64,000 bases of DNA from Stichopus chloronotus (lineage: Eukaryota > Echinodermata > Holothuroidea > Aspidochirotida > Stichopodidae): contig CM037833.1 in assembly GCA_021234535.1 (NCBI GenBank), positions 4,920,709 through 4,984,708 on the forward strand, in the 5' to 3' direction. Shown here piece after piece: positions 30,992-42,008 of this stretch. The stretch's first letter is position 1. Every line of letters begins with the position of its first letter. Both the position numbers and the translations under genes were made by a program. The notes beneath the pieces are model-generated. The model was given only the letters and a program-made list of their open reading frames with translations. It was not told where the DNA came from and did not search any database.

Positions 30992-32620
30992 GAGGTAAAT
31001 GTATATTTAGAGTACTTTGTTCCTTTACTTTAAAGGCTGTAACGCATCACCCTAAGCTATATATTTACTTCCCGAAAAATTCTCTCAACTGGTTCTAAGT
31101 TACAGTACTCTTTAACTGACAGCAAATTCGAAAGATGCTGAGTCACTCATATTACGCAACGTACACAGGGATCCATTGTTTTGATTGACATGTGGAGGAA
31201 TTTCAGACAGGCTGAGGGAGGGACTTGACATCGGTGCTTCTAAGAATTGAAACTGTCTGGGGTAATCAGTGTGTTGTATTTCCACCCTATAAAAAATCTA
31301 TCGCACTGAGGACTCATCATATGACATTTCTTGACTGTCTAAACACAAAACAAGTATTTGTATACAACAGAGGTCTTTTATTGGTAAATTAGCCACCTGA
31401 ATTTACTATCCCATTGAGGACCCATCACATATTGCATCAACGTGAATATATACGAACATGAATCCCAATGAAACCTTAGTCTACAGTAGTTAGGGTACTT
31501 TGTTTCTTTACTCTAATTGTGTTATATATGCCCATCCTTGAAAATATCTATCACAGGAGGGCTCAACATACACCATTTCTTGACTTTCTAAACACATATT
31601 TCCATACAACAGAGGTCTTCTATTGGTAAATTAGGCCCCTGAATTTACTATTCCATTGAGGACCCATCACATATTGCATGAACGTCAATATATACAAACA
31701 TAAATCGCAATGTAACCTTAGTCTAGTTAGGGTACTTTGTTTCTTTACTCTAACTGTGTTATATATGCCCATCCATTAAATATCTATCACAGGAGGGCTC
31801 AACATATACCATTTCTTGACTTTCTAAACACATATTTCCATACAACAGAGGTCTTCTATTGGTAAATTAGGCCCCTGAATTTACTGTTCCATTGAGGACC
31901 CATCACATATTGCATGAACGTCAATATATACAAACATAAATCGCAATGTAACCTTAGTCTAGTTAGGGTACTTTGTTTCTTTACTCTAACTGTGTTATAT
32001 ATGCCCATCCATTAAATATCTATCACAGGAGGGCTCAACATATACCATTTCTTGACTTTCTAAACACAAAACATATATTCCTATGCAACAGAGGTCTTCC
32101 ATTGTTAAATTCGCCCCCGGAATCTACTATTTCACTGAGGACCACTATGCAACCGAGGTCTTGTTGTGTTTCTTTGTTCCTGCATTTTAAATATAATACA
32201 TTCATCTTTTAAAAATATCTTTCCCATTGAGGACGCAACATATGTTCCTTAACCTTGAAAACACACAACACATATTCCTATACAACAGAGGTTTTCCATT
32301 GTAAAAGTCACCCCCCCCCGAATTTACTATCCCACTGAGGACCCATAACATATTGCATCACATTCAATATACACAAATATATATCAGCATGCAAACGAGG
32401 TCTTGTAATGTTTCCTTGTTTCTCTGATTTAAATTATGTTGCTTACATCTCCTCAGATGTTTATCTCAATGAGGACCCAGCATAAATTTCTTGATTTTAG
32501 ATACACAAAAGATTTGTCTGTACAACAGGGATCTTCAACTTAATTTTTCCCCTGAATTTACTATTCCATTGAGGACCCACATTGCATCAACTTGAATATA
32601 CACTTGCAGTTGGTGCAATA
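30992..32620 (+). repeat. ~240-bp tandem satellite, about 5-6 units
   Basis: The marker GAGGTCTTCTATTGGTAAAT or a close variant starts at 31370, 31612, 31848, 32091, 32288 and (degenerate) 32528, giving periods of 242, 236, 243, 197 and 240 bp. Units also share CCATTGAGGACCCATCACAT and TAGGGTACTTTGTTTCTTTA. The middle units (31500-32080) are nearly identical, the outer ones diverged. A MITE at 31024-31265 interrupts the first unit. Confidence 0.85.
31024..31265 (+). mobile_element. MITE copy inserted in the satellite
   Basis: Starts TTAAAGGCTGTAACGCATCA and matches the reverse complement of 400-641 to its last ~20 bp, where the right terminus is eroded. The satellite unit is split by it: TACTTTGTTCCTTTACT before and TGTGTTGTATTTCCACCC after correspond to adjacent sequence in the other units. 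This shows it inserted after the satellite formed. Confidence 0.7.
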
Positions 32621-32858
32621 TGTGATGGCTCATTTTTTTTTAAAACCATTTTTTAGTGTATGAAGCTCAACAAGTTACTGCAATGTTAGTACTGCAAAGC
32701 TGCATTAAACACATTATGTGTATACTCCTTATAAGGCAGGAAGGGACAGGCTCTAGATCAAGCACTGGAAGTTGGTCAAAAAATCTAAGTGTGATGGTGT
32801 ACATAACATAGGAAAATGGGTTTACAATTTCATTTTTTTTTCTGTTTTACACAAGCTT

Positions 32859-35069
32859 CCCAAAAATTGTGGAGGATGTACATCCGAAGTTGTGTATCAC
32901 TCAGCTGATGAAGGAAGTAATCAGTCATATGTCATACCACTTCCTGCGAGACTTGGATTTGTTTCAGGTGAAGTGACATCTACAATCGTTGATGAAGTGT
33001 CATCTACCAGTGAATCCGACTGCAACCCATTTCAGCTCACACGTAGAACCAAAACAAGAAAAAGAGTCCAAAGAATAAGGAAGAGAGTTTCATCAGTTAG
33101 CAGCGAGTCTGATCTTGATCCATTTGATAATAAAAGTAGGAGCAGAACTATTGCAACAAAAGAAGTTCACAGAGTTAGGAAACATCCTTTGACTGATGAC
33201 AGTGATGATACTGATTCAGAGGATCCCTTTGAATTGGAGGACTCAGGATTTAAGTCTAAAGGAGGCAACCTTAAACGAATGAGATTGGAATGTGACCGTC
33301 AACATCCCAAGGCAGTACATTATGTGAGTGACTCAAGTGAATCGGAATGCAGTGCTGACGAGACATCCGTCATCGTTATTGACAGTGAGCATAGAGTTTC
33401 TGTGTCTGCATCTGCATCTAAAGTTTTTGTTCTTACAACTAATAACAGGTATGGGAGAAAGTGGGATAAGAAACACTTTTGCGTATTCTGCATGGAGAAA
33501 TTTCCAAAATTGCCCAGGCATTTTGAACAGATGCATTCTAAAGAGCTATCTGTCATAGAGGCTTTTAGTTACCCAAAAGGGTCAGAGAAAAGAAAATGCT
33601 TGCTAGACGTATTGCGCAATAAGGGCAATCATGCTCACAATCTTATTGCTTTTAAAATTGAGGCTACTGCCTACCTACCTTGTGATCAGTGCTTTGGTTA
33701 CTACATAGGTAGTGACTTGTGGAAGCATGTGAAAACATGCCCTGCTAAGAAACCTACACAAGATAAGAAAGACATCAAGCCAAGTGTGCATTGCTTTTGC
33801 CTGTTTCTCAAGCATCGTCCAAAGAGTTTCAAAAGAATGTCCTTGGTCGGATGATTACAGGAGAAATATCATTTGCAGCTAGATGCGATGACGTGATCAA
33901 CAAATTTGGTGAACGATTGTACAGCAAAATGGGTAATGAAGTACATCAGCACCAATACATTAGTCAGAAAATGAGGGAGCTAGCCAGATCATTAATAGCA
34001 CTGAGAAATTTGGATCCAAAGTTTCAGGAGTTTACTATGGCGGATTTTATCCGTCCTGGTCATTTTGATTCAGTCTTGGAGTGTGTTCGCCAGTGTCCAG
34101 GTTTCAGTCCCGTCACTTGCAAATACAAAACGCCATCCTTAGCCTCAAAATTGGGGCACTCTTTGAAAAAATGCGCCTCAATTTTGAAAGCTGATGCTAT
34201 TCGCATGGTAGATCGCACCCTTAAGTCAGAAGCAGAAAGCTTCATTGAACTCTGTGAGATTGAATGGTCGCACAAGGTTTCTTCGGGTGCACTCACAACC
34301 TTAGAGGAAGGCAAGTGGAACAAGCCTGACATGCTGCCACTCTCGGAGGATATCATGAAATTCCATGCGAAACTAAACTCAACGGCAACACAGGCAATAA
34401 AAGAAATGCCACAAAAAAGTGCCTAGATAGAATTGGCTGAAGTTACTTTGTGCAAGATAATTCTTTTCAATAGGAGAAGTGGTGATGCACAGCGTCTGAA
34501 GGTGGAAGATTTTATTGGCAAAAGACAAGGAAATGTCAATGAAGATGTCCTTCAGTCCCTGACAAAGTGGGAGCAAAATTTGTGTCAGGCACTAATAAGA
34601 ATTGAAATTAGGGGAAAGAGAGGACGCAAAGTTCCTGTTCTATTGACAAAGGAGATGAATGAGGCCATACAGCTTTTTGTACAGCATAGAGCAGATGTGG
34701 GTGTTGCAGAAAATAATACATACTTGTTTGCTCGAGCCAACTTCAGTTCAGAAGCATGTATAAGGGGCACAGACTGTTTGAGAAAGTATGCATTCAAGTG
34801 TGATGCCAAGTTTCCAGAGCATCTCACTTCTACGAAGCTGAGGAAGCAAATTTCCACAGTGTCTCAGATTTTCTGTCTTCAAGACAACGAACTCGACTTT
34901 CTGGCTGGATTTCTCGGACATGACATTCGCGTACATAGAGAATATTACAGGTTGCCAGAAAATGTGTTGCAGACAGCAAAAGTTGCCAGGCTACTGATGC
35001 TGATGGAGAAAGGAACCATATCAGACTTTAAGGACAAGAGGCTGTCGGAGATAGATGTATGTCTGGATG
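32859..35069 (+). pseudogene. Tyrosine-recombinase-like gene, main exon (locus 1)
   Basis: A likely 2.2-kb exon after the acceptor TTTACACAAG. The N-terminus is Ser/Asp-rich with basic tracts (SSESDLDPFD, DDSDDTDSEDPFE). Next come two zinc-finger-like units: FCVFCMEKFPKLPRHFEQMH and CDQCFGYYIGSDLWKHVKTC. The helical middle has HQYISQKMRELARSL and TPSLASKLGHSLKKCA. The C-terminus has a tyrosine-recombinase layout: FNRRSGDAQRLKVEDF (Arg I), GKRGRKVPVLL, TSTKLRKQISTVSQ (Arg II), LAGFLGHDIRVHREYYRLP (GH and Tyr). Two lesions are seen: a frameshift near 33800 and a TAG at 34424-34426 inside an otherwise continuous frame. It is like uncharacterised multi-copy animal proteins rather than a named gene. 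Confidence 0.65.
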
Positions 35070-35302
35070 GTAAGTGGGGAAATAAACTTATTAAAAAATT
35101 ACTTACTTGTGGTTATTCAGCACATGATCAATAAGAAATGCATAAAATTGCCTTCAAACATCACTGACATTGTTACAGTTTTACTTCGACTGAAAAATGC
35201 TACAATTTGCAAATGTGGAATTGCACACATTCATTAACCTTTTCACAGGTTGTAATAAGAACTTTTGTGAACCATATGTTAATCTTTGTATATGTTTCAC
35301 AG

Positions 35303-35451
35303 CTACATGGACACGTCTGATGATGACCAGGAAGAAGATGATTCCCCACCAAGAGCACAGCTAGACCTTGAACCTTCAAGTGTAGACAATGTTGAGCTGC
35401 AAGAATCCATCGATAGTGACGAGAGCAGTTCCCATTCCAAGCCTAAGAAAG
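35303..35451 (+). pseudogene. Acidic linker exon of tyrosine-recombinase-like gene
   Basis: Between an acceptor (TTTCACAG) and a donor (AAAG|GTCAGT). The open frame reads YMDTSDDDQEEDDSPP, VDNVELQESIDSDESSSH and SKPKK, an acidic Ser-rich linker. The preceding exon ends at a good donor (GATG|GTAAGT), but the phase does not match this frame, so either the exact junction differs or another indel exists. Confidence 0.5.
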
Positions 35452-35698
35452 GTCAGTGTACTACAATAGCGAAATTACTTTTTTTTGTACCGTCTGCAAC
35501 GTCAGTATAGGTAAGGTAGGAGAATTAGGTGAAAACTTATTCTTAACATTGCATCCTTTCAAGAATTAAGCAGTGTGAACTGTTAAGAAAACATTTTCAG
35601 TTGATTTCAAACCTGCAAGCAGAACAATGTAAAGGCTAAAAATAATGGTATTTTTGCTTTAATGTACTTTTTCCCTGTTTGTATCTTGCTCACCTCAG

Positions 35699-35902
35699 GC
35701 ATGAAGTGCAAATCATTTTGGACCACCGAGGAAACAAGCAGTTCAGACAGTCTTTGCCAAGCATATCAGGCTAATGATAGTTCCAAGAAAGAAAGAATGC
35801 GAGAGTAGCAAAAATGCTGAGAGAGTTCTCCGGGGAAAAGACTGGAAAACCATCAAGTGCAAAGTCTATAATCTTATTAAGAACAATAAAAAAGGATCAT
35901 AA
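35699..35902 (+). pseudogene. Terminal exon copy A (W...R-W-VK domain)
   Basis: After the acceptor CACCTCAG it reads MKCKSFWTTEE. Following a 1-nt shift it reads QAVQTVFAKHIRLMIVPRKK and VLRGKDWKTIKCKVYNLIK, ending at a TAA (35900-35902). The pattern W.T.E...AV...F.K.I, P...EC, L.G..W+..K.+V.N.I looks like a Myb/SANT-like DNA-binding helix set. A comparable exon ends the second locus (57453-57676). Confidence 0.55.
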
Positions 35903-36063
35903 AGTTGAATATATCACATAGTTCTTAATATTGCATCCTGTCAACAATAAAGCAGTTTGAACCCGTACGAAAACATTCTCAATTGATTTCAAAATTGCAA
36001 CTCGAACACTGTGAAGGCTAAGAATAATGGTATTGTTGCTTTAATTTATTTTTTCCACCAAGA

Positions 36064-36235
36064 AGACAAAAGCAGTTCAGAAAGTCTTTGCCAAGCATAT
36101 CATGCTAATGATAGTTCCAAGAAGGAAAGAATGTGAGGCTAGCAAAAATGATGAGAGAGTTCTTGGGGGAAAAGACTGGAAGATCATGAAGTACAAAGTC
36201 TATAATCATATTAAGAGCAAACAAAATGGATCATA
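36064..36235 (+). pseudogene. Terminal exon copy B (tandem duplicate)
   Basis: Near-duplicate of copy A: KKTKAVQKVFAKHIMLMIVP and VLGGKDWKIMKYKVYNHIK, stop at 36233-36235. It lacks copy A's WTTEE start, but its KKTKAVQ junction is in frame. It lies one period (~382 bp) downstream, and the upstream intron sequence is duplicated too (35540-35690 versus 35922-36060). Confidence 0.6.
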
Positions 36236-37398
36236 AAGGTTTCTGAAGTTTTTCTGTAGCACGTGTTTATTTTTTATGAAAGTATTCTCAGTTTTTAAAA
36301 AGAGTTAAATTTTATTCATGTAAGCTTTGTGGTACGAAATTACTTTTAATTGTGAAAAGATTCTTGGGCCTGTTGATATTGTGAGCATACAGTATTGACA
36401 ATTTTTATTCACACTTGATATTATATATTTAATTTACAGGACAGTTGCTTGAGGAGTAAAAAGAAACTCCAACGAGAGTAAAAGTTGCAAATTTCATAGC
36501 ATAAAATTTGAAAAAATACATTGTTTATTACAATACTTCGAAATGGAACAAAAATCATTAAATCAAAGAATGTGAGGTTGGCAAAACAGGTCTCTTTTGG
36601 AAAAGTGGTGTCCAAGTTCAAGTGTAATCCCTATGACCTAATTACTTAAAGCTGAAAAGGTAATCAGGAAGTTAAATATCACCTGTGGAAGTTGAATATC
36701 AGTTGTCAATTAGGGAAAAATTTTGCATCTTTGTTGAAGAATGGTCTTTGCTTCTCAAGTTTTCTTGAGTTGTTCATATTTCTACAGAAAGTATGTGTTA
36801 ATATGACTGTCATTCATGTAGGCTTTCTTGTATGAAATCGTTTTAATTGTCAAAGGATTCTTGGGCCTGTTGAAATTGGTAGCACCCGATATTTGCTGAT
36901 ATTAGTCACACTTGATACTATACATGTGATTTCAGGACAGTCACATCAGTAGTAGGAAGGAACTGTGGCAAAAGTAAAAGTTTTGAAATTTCATAGCATG
37001 AAAATTTAAAACCTACATTGTTTGATTACAATACTAGTACATTAAAATGAAACAAAAACCACTGATTGATAATTTCTGATTAAAAAGATTAGCATGTCCA
37101 ACAGATGAAAGAGAATGTGAGGCTGCCCAAAAAAAAACAGGTCTCTTTTAAAAGAGTGCAAGTCCAAGTGTAATGCCTATGACCTAATTACCGTGAACTA
37201 AAAAAGTGATCAGGAAGTGGAATATCACCTATGGACTCTTCCACTAGGAACATTTTGCATCTTTCTTTAACAATGTGGTTTCTACTTCTCAACTTTTCTG
37301 TCAGTGTTCGTATTGCTACAAAAGTAAATGTCATTTTTAAAGTATGTATCAACATGAATATCATTCGTGTAAAGCTTTCTTGTACAAATCATTTTTGC

Positions 37399-37561
37399 TT
37401 TTAACTCTTACAGATATACTTGTAGACGTATTTCAAAAATATGGCTTTTTGAACAGAAAATTGTATCATTTCTGCGTTTAACTCTTACAGACACATTTGT
37501 AGACCTATTTCAAAAATATAGCTTTTTGGACAGAAAATTGTGTCATTGCTGTTTGCCTCTT
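37399..37561 (+). repeat. ~79-bp tandem duplication
   Basis: TTTAACTCTTACAGATATAC at ~37399 and TTTAACTCTTACAGACACAT at ~37478, followed in each by TATTTCAAAAATAT, GCTTTTTG and ACAGAAAATTGT. Two units, non-coding. Confidence 0.85.
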
Positions 37562-38985
37562 CATTTTGCATTGGATCAAATACGTTAATGTAGTAGAGCA
37601 TTAATTACCAATTCTACCAAAGTACGAAGGATTTACTTTTTGAAAATATTTCAGCAAAATTAGGCAAATGGTCAACCAAATCTTTAATTGAGTAAAAGAG
37701 TATTCATTTTGCAGTGGACCTTTTAAAAAGTAAAGTTGGTTGACGCTGCATCAAAGCCATGCAGAAATTCCACATGAACAAAAACTGTTTTTCCTGTGCT
37801 GTCTCAGGAACGAATATGACGTAAATAGCAAGTAGTTGATTCCTCATCAGAGGGTTGATACCTAACTCAAATCGAGAATCGCAAACCCTTATCAAGCTAA
37901 GGGAGCCTTGGCATTAATTTACACCAGCTAAAGCAGATGGCCTAGAACTATAGATAAATATGTATCCTCCATATACCACTTGCACATCAATCTACTTGCC
38001 ACCGTGTAGTGAAGATTAGAACGGTTGTAACTAAAAATAAATTTCATAACAATGGTGGGTCATTCACCCTTTTACGGGCACTGCTTTCAAAATTAGAAGA
38101 AAATTAGCCAAATTGTGAAAATCATCCTCATGATTACTGCGAATAGCAATATTTTACGAGCAATAAAGCTGTTTCACAGTTTAAAGATGATGACAGTAGG
38201 CTTAAGGATTTAGATAGATTTGATAAGTTTATTTTATATATAAGTTACCTGGTAATAAAAGCAAAATGTCATGGAATAATATAAAAATTAAAATCAATAA
38301 CACAGACAAAAGAAATCAACTGAAACAATATCTCCTCCCTGTATACTACGTATAGGGATGAGGCAACCAATATGAAGTAGGCTTAAGTCTTACAATCCAT
38401 AAATGAAATCCGCTTTCTTGCACATGCCAAGACAAATATAAGCATGTACTGGTTAAACTGCTAGGCTGTTGTGAAGAGTAGAATATGTAGCTGGAATACC
38501 AAGTTTAAATTCCAGCTATAGGCAGCGTCACAGTGATGCTGTAATGCACTTTCCTGCAGTTCAGGCTACTCAGTTTAGCACCTATCAGTTGCCGAGGCTG
38601 GCATATACGAGCTACTGTAGGCGTATCTGTTGTACAGTATAAACTGTTCGTGATCGCTTTTCCGCCATTCGGGAGTTCGCCTTTTTTAGTTATGTAACGT
38701 CATTGCAAGGGGGCCTATATAGTAGTTTAAGCTTATGCTGTATGGAAAGTCCTCAGGTGCATCGTAATATCCAACTTCAGTGGAGGGTCCTCGTCTGATT
38801 AGAAGAATATGGCAAGTCCTCAAGAGAGTAGCAAAATACCATTTCCACGACATAAGGGAAATCTGGAAATTTTAACCCTTCAGAGATTTGATGAAACCAA
38901 ACATAAGACAAGTGTTGCACAGAATTGTTCAATTCGTATGGTAAAGGGTAGTCCTCAGAAGGAGGTGCGATGTCAAGGTCCTCCA
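37562..38985. other. Non-coding spacer
   Basis: No gene or element recognised. A plus frame at 38809-39060 is open for 83 codons but runs into the (TG)n repeat and has no motif. Confidence 0.4.
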
Positions 38986-38989
38986 TGGC

Positions 38990-39200
38990 ATAGAAAGACA
39001 CGTATGTGTGTGTATGTGTGTGTGACGCTGCTCGTAAACGCTCTGTCTCAAGAAGGGTAACTCTGAGTAATTTCATTTTTGGCATGTAAGTTCCCGAAAT
39101 TGAGTAGATGATCCCTATTGTTTTTGGTCTCCAAATCTTGCATATTAATGAGGTTATGGGGTCAAACAAAAAACTTTTCAAACTGCCATAATTCCTTATC
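38990..39200 (+). repeat. (TG)n-associated dispersed repeat
   Basis: Plus-strand copy: GTATGTGTGTGTATGTGTGT, GCTCGTAAACGCTCTG, CTCAAGAAGGGTAACTCTGA, GAGTAGATGATCCCTATTGT, then TTGCATATTAATGAGGTTAT. Same order as at 20055-20238 (reversed) and 60497-60790. Confidence 0.8.
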
Positions 39201-41754
39201 CGTGGGTCAGATTCGTTTTAAACTTGATAAGATTGTCTGTTGTTAACAGGTTCACGACCCTGTGAAATTTAATGCTTATCAATAGAGAGGAAGGGATAAT
39301 TTTTCACTATAAAACAATAATAATAGCCTAAACAACATTATTGTGGTTATTATAAACTACTGCGCAAATTAGTTGAAAAGCTTACGGGCTAGAGTGTTAG
39401 TTATATATATAACTTGTATATTTAACTTTAGTTTGTGGTGTGACTGACACAGTTAACTCAATTAGATGTTTGTCCCATTAAATGCTACAGCATTTGTAAC
39501 TTACTGAGTAACTTCTAGTTTGAGGGGCCTCGCATAGGTTGTCAAAAAAGATTCTCTTGGTATGGGGGGTCATGGGGTCAGACAGACAAAGAATGTTGAT
39601 GATTTTCTAGAGGAACAGCTGGTAGCAGAAGGAGGTTTCTTAACAATCAAATTGGAGTGATTTCAATCATATTTTTCAATGTCGGAAAGGATGGAGGAAG
39701 CAAAAATATTGAGGAGGAATCATACACTCTAAAAGCAAAATACACACAGTCCGAGTAAACTTACAGCCTAACTTCTACCCGGAAATTGATAATGTTACAC
39801 ACTAAAGTTAGGTAAACTTACTCATCACTCATGCTATGTTTACTCAGTGCCACATGTGTAGATACCCACTTACTGCGTATATTAGTATATACCAAAATCC
39901 ACACGGAGATAGGGTAAATATACCCACTCAGTAATAATTGTACCATTTCACAATGTAAAAATGAGGTGAAACATTCGTTTGTGATTTTATCAAATTTATT
40001 TGATTATCTGATTTGATATTAGCTTGCAATTCTGTTTCATGTAGTACTTGTCCACTACCGGTACTGAGTCTCAACTTCTTGATATAAACAATGTTTGAAC
40101 AAACAGATAAAACAACATTTTTATTCAATGGTGCCCTAGGCTACAACGTTAGTAGTTCCCATGTACAGTATCGCTAAAGAACAGGCCTACCAAATGAAGA
40201 TCTGCCAGCTTGCAGAGTAAGGGTTGTTTGGCAAACCCGTGCACACTTAAACTTTAATATTCAGTTTTGGGGGCTTGCAAGTATAGTTGCGTACAGTAAG
40301 AATTTACGAACATTGTGAAAATCTTTGAATGAATGTTTATGAAAATGGGTAAATAATAGTTTTGTTTCAAGAAGCGAAACAAAAGAAGTTTATCAACACC
40401 TTTTCAAAGAAGACTTATGACTTATCTAATCATATGGAATTGTTTTCATACTTCTTTACTTTCTTCCTATCCAATGACTCAATGATTTAAAATGATCTTC
40501 ATACATTTATCCAAGAGTTTCAATGACTTTCCTAAGGATATTTTGCTACATAGGTACATTGATGGTTTGGTAATAAACTATAAAGCACACTGCAAAAATC
40601 CATGACTATCAGTTGAGCATGAATACCATGAACCAGCTACATGTCAGGTAACTTGGTCAACAATGATATTAATGGTCTTGCATGTAAAAGGATAGAGTTT
40701 CATCAGGTCAGAGAAGCATTCAGTGAAAATGTACCCATGATAATAAAATAATAGTTACTATAAATGTTACTATAACAACAAGTTCAACAACATAGGTAAA
40801 CTAATACTGATGTACAAACAACTAAATGTATTTGAAACAAAACAAGATTTACAGATGATCTATTAAGCACCTTTTTCCTGATGCAAAGAATCACAAATTA
40901 CATGAGATGCATCTTTACAATGATGATTCACGGTTGTTTAATACAGATGAGATCTTACACAATTGTATCAGAATGTTTAAATTTCAAAAGGCACTAGTGC
41001 AGAGTACATCATTGCAATATTCACATCCATGAGTACCAATCTTTGAGAGTCTTTGTTATTTTGCACCCATCACTTATTGACCTTAAAAACAATTTCTTGC
41101 TACAAGTTAGTAAATACCGAGCAATGCTCTAACCAAACAAAGAGTGTTCAGGCATCCAGCTAGTTGCACCTACAAAGTTACTTTGAGGACTTAAACAGTT
41201 TTAGCGAATAAGTGATGGTCATTGAGATGCTAAAGTAAACTTTATTTCGTACGTGCTGAGGTTCTAAATTTGGTATAGGCTAAATACAATAGACAATAAG
41301 GTAATGTGGTCTATGTAGTCAACACGGTGTATTTCCCTTTCCTGAATGTGTCAATGTATGCACATGAAGTTACCGTATTCATAACTTAAAATAAAATTTT
41401 AAAAGCAAGGAAAACCAATGACCTCAAAGCACAGTGATCTTGAAATAAGTAGGTTTACAAACTTCTCATGCAGAATGTAAAAAATAATTCCAGTGCCTCA
41501 TAAACATTCACAACATGAAAACATGAAATCATATAAAGCAAAATTTAAAAAACAAAACAAAGAAAACAAAGCACTGACGATTACTATGACGAATAAGGTA
41601 TCATGTATACTTTCTACAAGTTCCCTTAGGGCTTGATGTGAAAACTGTGTGCTGGTAATTCCCAAACTCCAAGTATAGGCTTGTACTGATTTGAACAAAA
41701 TTTAAATGAATAGCCTTAACACCCATCTGTCACTTTAAGACTGAAAGAAATCAC
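39201..41754. other. Non-coding spacer
   Basis: About 2.5 kb without a supported gene, satellite or element. AT-rich, with short random frames only. Confidence 0.4.
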
Positions 41755-42008
41755 CTAACGTGTTAGCTTGGCCAAAACACTTCTTACTTTTTGTGTCGGC
41801 TTAGAGTCAGGAATTTGTAAGAGAACAGCCTCCAGGAACACATAAAAGTCTTTTGCTTCTCTGGGATACTCCATGTCAAATACATACAAACTGCTAAACA
41901 CTGCCAAAAATGCATCTGTGAAGTCTTTGGACTTTAAAATCTCTTGCTGTTCTGAGACCACTTTGTATTGTGCCTCTTGTCCTAAGATATCACCTGATGA
42001 GATGATCA
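41755..42008 (-). CDS. Last exon, SAMD3-like gene
   Basis: Acceptor TTTTCCCAG. Encodes IISSGDILGQEAQYKVVSEQ, DAFLAVFSSLYVFDMEYP and DFYVFLEAVLLQIPDSKPTQ, then a TAA at 41755-41757. The F...+..YVF...YP......++FL+ pattern is the family's usual C-terminal end. Confidence 0.65.

Larger units (their letters stand above)
35540..37240 (+). repeat. Tandem multiplication of the last exon region (two pairs)
   Basis: Pair 1: 35540-35921 and 35922-36240, period ~382 bp, each with intron end plus exon. Pair 2: 36325-36700 and 36815-37240, sharing GATTCTTGGGCCTGTTGA, ATTTCATAGCAT and TATGACCTAATTAC. Pair 2 contains more decayed versions of the exon (GAATGTGAGG at 36568 and 37114, then an AAGTCCAAGTGTAATGCC-like stretch). 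Four generations of the same exon region appear to be present. Confidence 0.7.

Noticed and set aside
30992..31098. C-terminal extension of the second LINE ORF1 frame
   Set aside because: After 30991 the frame reads through satellite and MITE sequence; homology to ORF1 has ended.
38809..39060. Plus-strand ORF of 83 codons
   Set aside because: Runs into the (TG)n repeat and has no motif or splice context.
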